Below are positions 6,415 through 17,619 of a stretch of DNA of 64,000 nt, piece after piece; position 1 is the first letter of the stretch, and the number at the start of each line of letters is the position of its first letter. Origin of the DNA: Conexibacter arvalis (lineage in GTDB: Bacteria > Actinomycetota > Thermoleophilia > Solirubrobacterales > Solirubrobacteraceae); contig NZ_JACHNU010000001.1 of assembly GCF_014199525.1 (NCBI RefSeq), positions 1 to 64,000 of the forward strand, in the 5' to 3' direction. Made by a program: the position numbers and the translations under genes. The notes under the pieces were generated by a model. The model searched no databases and was not told the DNA's origin. It saw only the letters and a program-made list of their open reading frames with translations.

Positions 6415-7524
6415 TCACCCGAGCACGGCGTCGGCGACCCGGGCGCGGTGGCGCGTCGGGGGTCCGTCGAGCGCCGCGAGCGAGAGCGCGCGCTTGTAGT
6501 AGCGGTGGAGCGGGCTCTCCCAGGTCGTGCCGATCCCGCCGTGGACCTGGATCGCCCGCTCGCACGCGTCGACCGCGGCAGGAATCGCCTTCGCCGCCGC
6601 GGCGGCGACCGCGACGTCGGCGTCGGCCTCCGACCCGTCGACCGCGAGGGCCGCCCACACGACCAGCGAACGCGACAGCTCGACCTGGACGTAGACGTCG
6701 GCGAGCGCGTGACTGACCGCCTGGTAGGTGCCGATCGCCCGGCCGAACTGCCGGCGCTCCTTCGCGTAGTCGCATGCGAGGTCGAGCACGCGCTGGCCGA
6801 TTCCGACCGCTTCGGCGGCGGCCAGCGTGAGCGCGCGGTCCCGTACCGCCCGCACCGCGGTGCGCGCGGTCGAGCCTCGCGCGAGCAGTCGACCGCGCGC
6901 CTCGCGCAGCTCGACCGCCGCCAGCGGCCGAGTCGTGTCGATCGTCGTCAGCGGGCGCAGCTCGACGCCGGGGTCGTCGCGGCGCACGAACAGCAGCGCC
7001 AGCTCGTCGTCGTCGCGCGCGACGACGACGAACGCCTCCACGCGGTCGGCGTCGGGGACCCACGCCTTGCTGCCGGTCAACGCGACGTCCGGACCGCGCG
7101 CGGACAGCTCCAGTCGCGTCTGCGCCGCCTCCGACAGCGCCGCGTCGCCCTCGGCGTCGGCCCACGCGAACGTCGTGCGCAGGCGACCGCTGACGACGTC
7201 GGCGACGAGGTCGCCGGCACCGGCGGACAGCAGCGCGGGCAGCGTCAGCGCGACCGTCGCGAAGAACGGCGCGGGCAGCAGCACGGCGGCGCTCTCCTCG
7301 AAGAGGATCGTCTCCTCCAGCAGGCCCATGCCGGCGCCGCCGAGCTCGTCGGGGACGGCGACGCCGAGCCAGCCGAGCTCGGCCAGCTCGGGCCAGATCG
7401 CGGGATCCCAACCGGCCGGCTCGTCCGCGAGCGCGGCCAGTCGCGCGGGCGGCATGCGAGCCGCGAGCAGCTCACGCGCGGCGGCACGCAGCGCGCGCTG
7501 CTCGTCGGTCGCTGTCAGGTCCAT
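6415..7524 (-). CDS. acyl-CoA dehydrogenase (small/beta-type partner)
   Basis: The 369-residue flavoprotein starts MDLTATDEQRALR and has the middle and C-terminal domains of acyl-CoA dehydrogenases, with LACDYAKERRQFGRAIGTYQ, IQVHGGIGTTWESPLHRYYK and a short tail. The catalytic-base region typical of the classical enzymes is not obvious, as in the second subunits of heteromeric actinobacterial dehydrogenases. The start at 7524 was chosen over a longer open frame because it gives the normal N-terminus just after the neighbouring gene. It lies immediately after another acyl-CoA dehydrogenase, supporting an alpha2beta2 enzyme. Confidence 0.85.
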   Translation of the reverse strand: MDLTATDEQRALRAAARELLAARMPPARLAALADEPAGWDPAIWPELAELGWLGVAVPDELGGAGMGLLEETILFEESAAVLLPAPFFATVALTLPALLSAGAGDLVADVVSGRLRTTFAWADAEGDAALSEAAQTRLELSARGPDVALTGSKAWVPDADRVEAFVVVARDDDELALLFVRRDDPGVELRPLTTIDTTRPLAAVELREARGRLLARGSTARTAVRAVRDRALTLAAAEAVGIGQRVLDLACDYAKERRQFGRAIGTYQAVSHALADVYVQVELSRSLVVWAALAVDGSEADADVAVAAAAAKAIPAAVDACERAIQVHGGIGTTWESPLHRYYKRALSLAALDGPPTRHRARVADAVLG

Positions 7525-7537
7525 CGAATCGCTCCCT

Positions 7538-8716
7538 TCATCGCGAGCTCGGCAGTCCGAGCACCCGCTCGGCGACGATCGTGCGCAGGATCTCGCTCGT
7601 GCCCGCCTCGATCGTGTTTCCGCGGCTGCGCAGGCGCGCGAACGACCAGCGGCCGCGGTCGACCGCTGCCTCGCCACGCTCCAACGCCGCCGGCCCGAGC
7701 GCGTCGCCGACGAGCGCGGCGAGGCGCTGGTTCAGCTCGCTCCAGCGCAGCTTGGCGATCGTCGCCGCCGGACCGGGCGCACCGTCGCGTCTGAGCGCGG
7801 AGAGCGCGCGGAGGTTGGTGATCCGCAGCGCGTGCAGCTCGATCGACAGCTCGGCGATCGCGTCGCGCACGAGCGGGTCGTCGGCGGGGCACCGGCCGCG
7901 CGCGTCTCGCCGCGTGAGCAGCGCGACGGCAGCGCGCAGCTCGGCGTCGAGACGCGCGGCGAGGCCGACGCCGTGCGTGCCGCGCTCATGCGAGAGCGTC
8001 GTCATCGCGACCGCCCAGCCGTCACCGGGCCGTCCGAGCATCGCGTCGCGCGGGACACGGACGCCGTCGAGGAACAGCTCGTTGAACTCCGGGTCGCCGG
8101 TGATCTGGCGCAGCGGCTGGACGGTCACGCCGGGCGTGCGCATGTCGAGCAGCAGGTAGGACAGCCCGCCGTGCTTGGACGCCGCGCGGTCCGTGCGCAC
8201 GAGCAGGATGCACCAGTCGGCGATGTGCGCGTACGACGACCACACCTTCTGGCCGTTGACGACCCACGCGTCGCCGTCGAGCACGGCGCGCGTGCGGACG
8301 CTGGCAAGGTCCGATCCGCTGTCGGGCTCGGAGAAGCCCTGGCACCAGATCTCCTCGCAGCGCAGGAGCGGCGGCAGGAACCGCCGCTTCTGCGCCTCGC
8401 TGCCCCACGCGCCGATCGTCGGGCCGGCCATGCCGATGCCGATGACGCCGAGGTGGTCGGGCACGCCGGCGCGCGCGCTCTCCTGGAGCCAGATCGCCTG
8501 GTGCGCCGGTCCCAATCCCTGGCCGCCATGCTCCCGCGGCCAGGTGATGCCGGCGTAACCGGCATCGTGGAGCCGCCGGCTCCAGGCCCGCCACGCCTCG
8601 ATCTGGCCCGCGTCGGGCTCACCGTCGAGACGTGGCGCGTGGCGCGCGTTGTCGCTCAGCCACCTGCGCAGGGCAGCGCGGTAGCGCCCCTCGTCGGGGT
8701 CGTCCTGCAATTGCAT
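7538..8716 (-). CDS. acyl-CoA dehydrogenase (alpha-type partner)
   Basis: The 392-residue protein carries YAGITWPREHGGQGLGP, WCQGFSEPDSGSDLASVRTR (the family FSEP.AGSDL signature) and the C-terminal GNTIEAGTSEILRTIVAERV that contacts FAD. It oxidises an acyl-CoA to the 2,3-enoyl-CoA, passing electrons to ETF. Adjacent paired dehydrogenases, paired MaoC proteins and an SCP2-type thiolase mirror the gene set for steroid side-chain oxidation in mycobacteria, so a bulky cyclic acyl-CoA is a plausible substrate. Confidence 0.88.
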   Translation of the reverse strand: MQLQDDPDEGRYRAALRRWLSDNARHAPRLDGEPDAGQIEAWRAWSRRLHDAGYAGITWPREHGGQGLGPAHQAIWLQESARAGVPDHLGVIGIGMAGPTIGAWGSEAQKRRFLPPLLRCEEIWCQGFSEPDSGSDLASVRTRAVLDGDAWVVNGQKVWSSYAHIADWCILLVRTDRAASKHGGLSYLLLDMRTPGVTVQPLRQITGDPEFNELFLDGVRVPRDAMLGRPGDGWAVAMTTLSHERGTHGVGLAARLDAELRAAVALLTRRDARGRCPADDPLVRDAIAELSIELHALRITNLRALSALRRDGAPGPAATIAKLRWSELNQRLAALVGDALGPAALERGEAAVDRGRWSFARLRSRGNTIEAGTSEILRTIVAERVLGLPSSR

Positions 8717-8727
8717 GGTGCGGCCTG

Positions 8728-9480
8728 TCAGCGCGGCGCCATGCGCAGCGCGCCGTCGAGGCGGACGACCTCGCCGTTGAGCATCGGGTTCTCGACGATG
8801 TGCGTTGCGAGCGCGGCGTACTCGCGCGGGTCGCCGAGCCGGTGCGGGTGGGGCACCGCGGCGGCCAGCGACGCGCGCGCCGCGTCAGGCAGCACCCTCA
8901 GCAGCGGCGTCTCGAACAAGCCGGGAGCGATCGTCACGCAGCGGACCAGCATGTCGGCGAGGTCGCGTGCGGCGGTCAGCGTGAGCGACACGATCCCGCC
9001 CTTGGACGCGGCATACGCGGCCTGGCCGATCTGACCGTCGTAAGCCGCCACCGAGGCGGTGTTGACGATCACGCCGCGCTCGCCGTTCCACGGGTCGTTG
9101 TCGCGCATCGCCGAGGCGGCGAGGCGCATCACGTTGAACGTGCCGACCAGGTTGACGTCGACGATCTCCTGGAAGGCCTCCAGCGAGTGCGGCACGCCCC
9201 TGCGCAGGATCCGCGCCGGCGGGCCGATTCCCGCGCAGTTGACGCAGACCCGCAGCGCGCTCGCGCGGGTCGCGACCGCGATCGCCTCCTCGACCGCTCG
9301 CGCGTCCCGCACGTCCGCGGCGGCGAAGGTCAGCCCTGAGCCGTCGGGGACGCGCTCGCGCGCCTGAGGAAGGTCGAGCACGGTCACGTCGGCGCCGCGC
9401 TCGAGGAACGCCTCGGCGGTCGCCCGGCCGAGACCCGACGCGCCGCCGGCGACGAGCGCCCCGACTCCCTCGAGCAGCAT
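8728..9480 (-). CDS. SDR, 3-hydroxyacyl-CoA dehydrogenase type II-like
   Basis: The 250-residue SDR has VAGGASGLGRATAEAFLERG at the nucleotide-binding turn, NCAGIGPP, a serine in VNTASVAAYDGQIGQ, and YAASKGG. The long insert GIGPPARILRRGVPHSLEAF and the end MLNGEVVRLDGALRM resemble type-2 (HSD10-like) 3-hydroxyacyl-CoA dehydrogenases. It would oxidise the 3-hydroxyacyl-CoA made by the MaoC pair. The ATG overlaps the thiolase stop as TGATG, so the two consecutive beta-oxidation enzymes are translationally coupled. Confidence 0.85.
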   Translation of the reverse strand: MLLEGVGALVAGGASGLGRATAEAFLERGADVTVLDLPQARERVPDGSGLTFAAADVRDARAVEEAIAVATRASALRVCVNCAGIGPPARILRRGVPHSLEAFQEIVDVNLVGTFNVMRLAASAMRDNDPWNGERGVIVNTASVAAYDGQIGQAAYAASKGGIVSLTLTAARDLADMLVRCVTIAPGLFETPLLRVLPDAARASLAAAVPHPHRLGDPREYAALATHIVENPMLNGEVVRLDGALRMAPR

Positions 9481-10670
9481 CAGCCGACCTGCTTGTAGAC
9501 GCTCACGACCGCGGCGCCGCCGAGGCCGATGTTGTGCTGCAGACCGACGGTCGCGCCCTCCACCTGGCGCGCGTCGGCGGCGCCGCGCAGCTGCCAGGTC
9601 AGCTCGGCGCACTGCGCCAGCCCGGTCGCGCCGAGCGGGTGGCCCTTGGAGATGAGACCGCCCGAGGGGTTGACGACCCAGCGGCCCCCGTAGGTCGTCG
9701 CCTCCTCCTCGACGAGCCGGTGGCCTTCGCCGACCGGCGCCAGCCCGAGCGCCTCGTAGGTGATCAGCTCGTTGGCGCTGAAGCAGTCGTGCAGCTCGAT
9801 CACGTCGACGTCGTCGATCGACGTCTCCGCCTCCTCCAGCGCCCATCTCGCCGCCGTCGCGCTCATGTCGAAGCCGACGACGTCGATGCAGCTGCCGCTG
9901 TCGAACGTCGAGGGCATGTCGGTCACGAGCGCCTGTCCGGCCAGCTCGACGGCGCGATCCCACAGGTCGCGCTCGTCGACGAAGCGCTCGGAGGCGATCA
10001 CGGCGGCGCCGCTGCCGTCCGACGTGGGCGAGCACTGCAGCTTGGTCAGCGGCTCGTGGATCATCCTCGCCTGCATTACCTCGTCGAGGCTGTACTCGGT
10101 CTGGAACTGCGCGTACGGGTTGTTGACCGAGTGCTTGTGGTTCTTGTAGCCGATCCACGCCATGTGGTCGGGCGTCGAGCCGTAGCGCTCCATGTGCTCG
10201 CGTCCGGCGTTGCCGAACATCTGCGGCGCGAACGGCGAGCTCTCCGGCGCGCGCAGCTGCGCCATCACGTCGAGGTGGCGCCCGAGCGGGTTGGCGCGGT
10301 CCTGGTACTTCATCGCCAGCGAGCCGCGCTCCATCTTCTCGAAGCCGAGCGCGAGCACGCAGTCGGCGAGCCCCCCGCGCACGGTTTCGCGCGCGAGGTA
10401 CAGCGCGGTCGAGCCGGTCGAGCAGTTGTTGTTGACGTTGACGACCGGCACGCCGGTCAGGCCGAGTCGGTAGACGGCGCGCTGACCCGAGCCCGAGTCG
10501 CCGTAGCAGAAGCCCGCGAAGGCCCGCTCGACGAGCCCGTACTCGACGCCCGCGTCACGCAGCGCGGCTGAGCCGGCCTCGTAGGCCATGTCCGGGTAGT
10601 CCCAGTCGCGGCTGCCGGGCTTCTCGAATCTCGTCATGCCGACGCCGATCACGAACGTCCTCTGTGTCAT
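9480..10670 (-). CDS. SCP2/SCPx-type thiolase
   Basis: The 396-residue protein has the thiolase nucleophile in [15 protein letters not shown] (Cys near residue 83) and [10 protein letters not shown] with the catalytic His. The C-terminal motif is [13 protein letters not shown] rather than the Cys-containing motif of classical degradative thiolases, which marks the SCPx/lipid-transfer-protein thiolase group used on branched or sterol acyl chains. It would cleave 3-oxoacyl-CoA or act as a retro-aldolase. The start at 10670 has CAGGAGGAGCAGGG upstream; a longer frame runs into the ligase gene. Confidence 0.88.
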   Translation of the reverse strand: MTQRTFVIGVGMTRFEKPGSRDWDYPDMAYEAGSAALRDAGVEYGLVERAFAGFCYGDSGSGQRAVYRLGLTGVPVVNVNNNCSTGSTALYLARETVRGGLADCVLALGFEKMERGSLAMKYQDRANPLGRHLDVMAQLRAPESSPFAPQMFGNAGREHMERYGSTPDHMAWIGYKNHKHSVNNPYAQFQTEYSLDEVMQARMIHEPLTKLQCSPTSDGSGAAVIASERFVDERDLWDRAVELAGQALVTDMPSTFDSGSCIDVVGFDMSATAARWALEEAETSIDDVDVIELHDCFSANELITYEALGLAPVGEGHRLVEEEATTYGGRWVVNPSGGLISKGHPLGATGLAQCAELTWQLRGAADARQVEGATVGLQHNIGLGGAAVVSVYKQVG

Positions 10671-10696
10671 CCCTGCTCCTCCTGTGGTTCCAAAGC

Positions 10697-12227
<1,531 letters not shown>

Positions 12228-12235
<8 letters not shown>

Positions 12236-14075
12236 GTGTGCTCCCTTCCAGCGATCGACCGCCCGGGATCGATGCGATCAGCTCGCGCGTGTACGCATGC
12301 GCGGGCGCGTCGAGGACGCTCGCCGTCGCGCCCGTCTCGACCACCACGCCGCGTCGCAGCACGTAGACGCGGTCGGTGACCTGGCGCACGACGGCGAGGT
12401 CGTGGGTGATGAACAGCAGCGCGAGGTCCAGCTCCCGCTGCAGGTCGCGCAGCAGGTTGAGGATCTGCGCCTGGACCGACACGTCGAGCGCCGAGACGAC
12501 CTCGTCGCAGACGAGCAGCCGCGGTCTGCGGGCCAACGCGCGGGCGATCGCCGCGCGCTGGCGCTCCCCGCCCGACAACGCCGACGGTCGCCGCTGGGCG
12601 TACTGCGCCGGCAGGCCGACGCGCTCCAGCAGTTCGCCGACGGCGCGCTCCTCGTCGGCCCGCTCGCCGCCGGCGAGGCGGACCGCCTCGCGCAGCGTCG
12701 CGCCGACGGTGCGCGCCGGGTTCAGCGACGAGTACGGGTCCTGGAATGCCATCTGCACGGTGTCGCGCAGCGCCTCGCGGTCGGCGCGCGTGGTGCGGCC
12801 GACGAGCGCGACCCCGCCGACCTCGGCCCGGCCGTCGGTGGCCTCCTCGAGGCCCACGACGATCCGCGCGAGCGTCGTCTTGCCCGAGCCCGACTCGCCG
12901 ACGAGCCCGACGCTCTCCCCCTCGCGCACGGACAGGTCGACGCCGTCCAGCGCCGTCGTGCCGCCGTGGCCGCGCCGTCCGGCGAACGTCTTGCGCACAC
13001 CCTCGACGGTGACCAGCGTCGCGCGCGACGCGCGCGACGCGGCGTCGGCGGTCACGCCCGGCCGGTCGCCGCCATGGCCGAGCTCCGTGGCGATCTCGTC
13101 GATCCGCAGGCAGCGTGTGCCGTGCCCGGGGGCCGTCTCGCGCAACGGCGGCAGCGTGCCCTCGCGGCATGCCGGCGCGGCCCACGGGCAGCGCGGCGCG
13201 AACGGGCAGCCATCCGGGCGCGTGCCGGGCGAGGGCACGCTGCCGGGGATGCCGGCCAGCCGCTCGACGCGGCGATCGGCCGGCGGCTCGGCGAGCAGCA
13301 GCCCGTGGGTGTACGGGTGCCGCGGCCGGTCGCGCAGCTCGCGCGACGGGGCCGTCTCCAGCAGCGCGCCCGCGTACATCACGTAGACGCGGTCGCAGAC
13401 CGAGAACGCCACGCTGAGGTCGTGGGTGATCAGCACGAGCGCCATCTCGTGCGTGCGCCGCAGCTCCCCGAGCAGCTCCAGGATCTGGCGCTGGGTCGTG
13501 ACGTCGAGCGCCGTCGTCGGCTCGTCGGCGACGAGCACGCGCGGGCCCTCGGCGATCGCCGCCGCGATCGCGACGCGCTGGCGCATCCCGCCCGACAGCT
13601 CGAACGGGTAGCGGTCGGCGACGGCCGGATCGGCGATCCCGACCTCCGCCAGGCGCCGCACCGCCTCCGCCCTGCGGGCCGCCCGCGACGGACGGCGACC
13701 GCGCTCGTCGCGCAGCGCCTCGACGATCTGCGCGCCGACGCGCTCGACGGGGTTGAGCATCGTGAAGGGGTCCTGCATGACGAGCGCGAGCTCGCGCCCG
13801 CGCAGCCGGCGCCGGGCACGCGGAGCGAGCGCGCTCAGGTCCCTCTCGCCGTAGCGCAGGCTGCCGGTCGCGCGCACGCCCTCTGGCAGGAGGTCCAGCA
13901 CCGCCCGCGTGCTCAGCGACTTGCCGCTGCCGGACTCGCCGACGATCGCGATCGCCTCGCCGGGCCTGACGTCCAGCTCGATCCCGGTCGCGATCGCGAC
14001 GTCGCCGCGCGGTCCCGACGCCCACACGTCAAGGTCGCGGACGGCAAGCGCGCGCGTGGTCTCGTGGTCGCTCAT
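12228..14075 (-). CDS. oligopeptide-type ABC transporter, fused double ATPase (DppD-DppF fusion)
   Basis: The 615-residue protein carries two ATPase domains. The first has GESGSGKS, LSGGMRQR and VLVADEPTTALD; after it comes the oligopeptide-transporter C-terminal region with the cysteine motif CPFAPRCPWAAPACREG. The second has [16 protein letters not shown] and LLVCDEVVSALD, where the usual Pro after DE is Val. Most nickel/peptide importers use two separate proteins, so this is a natural fusion. It powers the permeases encoded directly upstream, with ATGA overlaps on that side and an 8-base overlap with the ligase gene. Confidence 0.9.
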
Positions 14076-14962
14076 CGCTCCCGCTTTCTGCGTTCGAGCC
14101 GCTCGTAGATCCAACCGCCGAGGATGTTCGCGCTCAGGACCGTCGCGACGATCGCGATGCCCGGCGCCACCGCCGCCCACGGGTTCTGCGCGACCTGGAC
14201 GCGGTTCTCCGCCAGCATCCGTCCCCAGTCCGGCGACCCGGGTGGGACGCCGAGCCCGAGGAAGGACAGCGCCGACAGCTCGACCATGCCGTAGGTGAAG
14301 CCGAGGAAGAAGCACGTCACGATCATCGGCTCGAGGTTGGGCAGCAGGTGGCGGACCATGATCGACCAGCGGCTGACGCCGATCGTGCGCGCCGCCTCCA
14401 CGTACGGGAGGTCGCGGCGCTCGATCACCGCCGCGCGCAGGATGCGCAGCGCCGTTGGCGTGTTGAACACGACGAGCACCCCGATCGCCAGCCACCAGCC
14501 GCCGCCGAAGACGCCGACGATGACGATCGTGACGATCAGCGCCGGCAGCGCGTAGATGGTGTCGGCGACGCGGCTGACGACGGCGTCGAACCAGCCGCCG
14601 AGGTACCCGGCGAGGAGCGCCAGGAAGGTGCTGATGACGACGGTCGCCGACGTCAGGATGAGCGGGCCCACGAGTGCGCTGCGCGCACCGGCCACGACGC
14701 GCGAGAGCACGTCGCGCCCGAGCGCGTCGGTGCCGAGCAGATGGGCGCCGGAGGCCGTCTGCAGCCCGCCTGCGGGGTCGATCAGCGCCGGGTCCTGCGG
14801 CGCCAGCAGCCCGGGGGCGATCGCGCACAGGATCGCGGCGGCCAGGGCGACCGCGCTCAGCGCGACCGACACGGGCATCCCCGTCCGGCGGGCGCGGCTG
14901 CGGCTGCGGCTCCGGCGACCGTCCCGCGCGGTGACCGCGGCCTTGGCGTCGGGCACGCTCAT
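14072..14962 (-). CDS. oligopeptide-type ABC transporter permease (DppC-like)
   Basis: The 296-residue membrane protein has a basic N-terminus (SRSRSRARRTG), one membrane segment, the LLGTDALGRDVLSRVVAGAR motif typical of DppC/OppC, and the EAARTIGVSRWSIMVRHLLP coupling loop. Five or six membrane helices are visible. It pairs with the DppB-like permease next door and overlaps both neighbours by four bases. Confidence 0.9.
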   Translation of the reverse strand: MSVPDAKAAVTARDGRRSRSRSRARRTGMPVSVALSAVALAAAILCAIAPGLLAPQDPALIDPAGGLQTASGAHLLGTDALGRDVLSRVVAGARSALVGPLILTSATVVISTFLALLAGYLGGWFDAVVSRVADTIYALPALIVTIVIVGVFGGGWWLAIGVLVVFNTPTALRILRAAVIERRDLPYVEAARTIGVSRWSIMVRHLLPNLEPMIVTCFFLGFTYGMVELSALSFLGLGVPPGSPDWGRMLAENRVQVAQNPWAAVAPGIAIVATVLSANILGGWIYERLERRKRER

Positions 14963-15924
14963 GCGCGGGCCTCCGCATGGACGCGGACGCGCGGGTCGAG
15001 CGCGAAGTACAGGAGGTCGACGACCAGGTTGACGGTGACGATGAACGCCGCGATCACGAGCGTCACGCCCTGGATCACCGGGATGTCGCGCGCGTTGATC
15101 GCCTTCACCAGGAGCTGGCCGACGCCGTCGAGGCCGAAGGTCGTCTCGACCAGCAGGCCCCACGACACGAGGCCGACGACGATCGTCCCGCTGCGGGTCA
15201 CGATCTGGATCCCGGCGTTGCGCAGCACCGAGCGTCCGACGATGTAGCGCGACGACAGCCCGCGGGCGCGCGCGAACGTGACGTGGTCCTCGCCGAGCAC
15301 CTCCTTCACGCGCGTGCGCGTGATCTGGAGCATCGCGGCGGTGCCGGCGATCGTCAGCGTCGCGATCGGCAGCACGAGGTGCCGCGCCCGCTCGGCGAAG
15401 CCCTCGCCGGTGCCGAACACCGGCAGCCAGTGCAGCTGCACGCCGAAGACGGTCAGCAGGATCAGCGCCGTCACGAACGCCGGCGCGCTCGCGCCGACGA
15501 GCGCCAGGCCGACCGTCGCACGGTCGAGCGAGCCGCCGGCTCGGTGGGCCGTCAGCGTGCCCAGCGCCGTGCCGATCGTGCAGATGAGCAGGAAACTGAC
15601 GAGCACGAGCGGCGCCGTCACCTGCAGCCCTCTGCCGATCGCGTCGAGGACCGGCTCGCGCGTGGCGATCGAGCTGCCGAAGTCGAGCCCGACCGCGTTG
15701 GAGAGGAAGCGCCAGTACTGCTCGGCGAGCGGGTCGTCGAGGCCGAGCGACGCGCGGATGTTCGCGAGCTGCTGAGGCGTTGCGAACTCGCCGCCCGCCG
15801 CCTGCTCGGGACCACCCGGCGCGAGGTGGATCAGCAGGAACACGACGACGGAGACGACGAGCAGCACAAGCACCGCCGCCGCGAGGCGTCGTGCGAGGAA
15901 GCGTGCGATCACGTTGCCGGACAT
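14959..15924 (-). CDS. oligopeptide-type ABC transporter permease (DppB-like)
   Basis: The 321-residue membrane protein starts with a basic MSGNVIARFLARRLAAAVLV helix and has HLAPGGPEQ and YWRFLSNAVGLDFGSSI, both typical of DppB/OppB. The coupling loop is FARARGLSSRYIVGRSVLRN. It is the second permease of the importer, encoded seven bases after the binding-protein gene. Confidence 0.9.
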   Translation of the reverse strand: MSGNVIARFLARRLAAAVLVLLVVSVVVFLLIHLAPGGPEQAAGGEFATPQQLANIRASLGLDDPLAEQYWRFLSNAVGLDFGSSIATREPVLDAIGRGLQVTAPLVLVSFLLICTIGTALGTLTAHRAGGSLDRATVGLALVGASAPAFVTALILLTVFGVQLHWLPVFGTGEGFAERARHLVLPIATLTIAGTAAMLQITRTRVKEVLGEDHVTFARARGLSSRYIVGRSVLRNAGIQIVTRSGTIVVGLVSWGLLVETTFGLDGVGQLLVKAINARDIPVIQGVTLVIAAFIVTVNLVVDLLYFALDPRVRVHAEARA

Positions 15925-15931
15925 CGGTGCG

Positions 15932-17584
15932 TCAGTCCTGCGCGACGATCTGGTCCGGCCAGCGGTTCAGCCACCAGAACGCGTTGAAGCCCGCGTACGC
16001 GTACTCCCGCTTGACGCCGAGGTAGACCTTCGGGAACGCGACCGGCACGTAGGGCAGGTCCTCCCCCGCTCTGCGCAGCACGTCGAGCGCGAGCTGCGCG
16101 CGTCTGGCGTCGTCGACCCTGAGCCTGCTCGCGCGCGCGAGCAGCTCGTCGACCGCCGCGCTCTCGTAGTTGGCGACGTTCGTGAACCCCGTCGGCGGGA
16201 TGTTGCGGCTGTTGAGCGTGAGGTCGGGGATGTTGAGCAGGTCCGGCCCGCCCGCCCCGAAGTTGTCGATGCTCAGGCCGTCGGTCGTGTGTCTGAGGTA
16301 GACGGCGTTGATGTAGGTGTTCTCGTCGACCTCGCGCACGTCGATCTTGATCCCGATCTCGGCCGCGCCCTGCGCGGCCGTCTGCGTGATCGCCGAGAGG
16401 TTCGGGTCGCTCGCCATCACGAGCACCTCGGTCTTGATCCCGTCCGGGTATCGCGACTGCGCGAGCTCCTGCCGGGCCTTGTCGAGGTCGTACGCCGGCA
16501 TCAGCTGCGCGAGCTCGGCGTACGCCTCGTCGACCTCCGACCTCGGCAGCGCGCCGTCGAAGGTCGTCGGCGGCTCGAGCGTCGTGGCAGGGTCGGCGCC
16601 GTTGAGGACGCCGCGTGCGATCGCCTCGCGGTCGACGGCGTGCGCGAAGGCGCGGCGCAGGTGGACGTCGTCCCACGGCGCTCTGTCAACCACCATGTTG
16701 AACTTGTAGACGGCGGCGTCCGGCACGTTCTGGAGCGCGAAGTCGGGCAGGCTGGTGAACGACTTCAGCTGTGAGACCGGCAACGCGAACGCCGCGTCGA
16801 CCTCGCCCGACTGGACGCCGAGCAGCAAGGTGTCCTGGTTGAGGACCTGTGCGTCGATGCGGCCGATCGGCGGCGCTCTGCCCCAGTATCCGTCGTTCCG
16901 CTCCAGGCGCACGCGCGACAGCGGCGTGAACGCCGTGAAGCGGTACGGACCGGTGCCGAGGTTGAGCACGCTCGGGCTGCCCAGCTTGTCGCCTCTGCGT
17001 CTGGCGAACGCGGCGCTGAAGATGCCGGTGCGCGCGACCGTGTAGATGAACGCCGGGTCGGGCGCGGCCAGCTCGACGACGATCTCGTCGCCGCGGGCGC
17101 TGACGCGTTCGACGCTCGTCCAGTACGACGCCGACGCCGACTCGGTGCTTCTGCCGACGTGGACGTCGAACGACGCGACGACGTCGGCGGGCGTCAGCGG
17201 GCTGCCGTCCCAGAAGCGCACGCCCCTGCGGAGCTTGAAGACGTAGCGCGTCAGGCTCGGCTGCTCCCACGACTCGGCGAGGTTGGGCGCGAGCGATCCG
17301 TCCGGCTGGTAGAGCACGAGCGGCTCCATGCCGAGCAGCGTGATCCCGAGGATCGGCCCGACGGCGCGCGTGGTGTGGAGCAGGTCGCCGAGCTGCGGGA
17401 CGCTGATCGACAGCGCGTCGATCTGCTTGCCCGATCCGCCGGCGACCGCGGTGGCCGGCCCGGCGTCGGACGCCTGGCCGCTGGAGCCTCCACCGCATGC
17501 GGCGAGCAGGCCGCTGAGCGTGAAGGCGCCGCCGACGGCGAGCGCTTGCCGGCGGTTGACGCGCGGCTCGTTGAAGATCGTCAC
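15932..17584 (-). CDS. solute-binding lipoprotein of the oligopeptide-type importer (SBP family 5)
   Basis: The 550-residue protein begins with a twin-arginine motif (NRRQALAVGG) and a lipobox (LSGLLAAC), so it is probably exported and anchored to the outer face of the membrane. Family 5 landmarks include YVFKLRRGVRFWDGSPLTPA near residues 115-134, GTGPYRF and AHAVDREAIARGV. GTG 17584 lies six bases after a GGGAGAGAG ribosome site. Family 5 proteins bind peptides but also nickel, sugars, opines and aromatic compounds; here the ligand is likely the compound degraded by this operon. Confidence 0.88.
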   Translation of the reverse strand: MTIFNEPRVNRRQALAVGGAFTLSGLLAACGGGSSGQASDAGPATAVAGGSGKQIDALSISVPQLGDLLHTTRAVGPILGITLLGMEPLVLYQPDGSLAPNLAESWEQPSLTRYVFKLRRGVRFWDGSPLTPADVVASFDVHVGRSTESASASYWTSVERVSARGDEIVVELAAPDPAFIYTVARTGIFSAAFARRRGDKLGSPSVLNLGTGPYRFTAFTPLSRVRLERNDGYWGRAPPIGRIDAQVLNQDTLLLGVQSGEVDAAFALPVSQLKSFTSLPDFALQNVPDAAVYKFNMVVDRAPWDDVHLRRAFAHAVDREAIARGVLNGADPATTLEPPTTFDGALPRSEVDEAYAELAQLMPAYDLDKARQELAQSRYPDGIKTEVLVMASDPNLSAITQTAAQGAAEIGIKIDVREVDENTYINAVYLRHTTDGLSIDNFGAGGPDLLNIPDLTLNSRNIPPTGFTNVANYESAAVDELLARASRLRVDDARRAQLALDVLRRAGEDLPYVPVAFPKVYLGVKREYAYAGFNAFWWLNRWPDQIVAQD

Positions 17585-17619
17585 GTTCTCTCTCCCGTTG
17601 CTTCTGTCGCTGGCCTGGC

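Noticed and set aside
5155-7794. A very long open reading frame (879 codons) on the plus strand
   Set aside because: It lies opposite well-recognised SDR and acyl-CoA dehydrogenase genes, its product is arginine-rich without any fold motif, and high GC content keeps antisense frames open.
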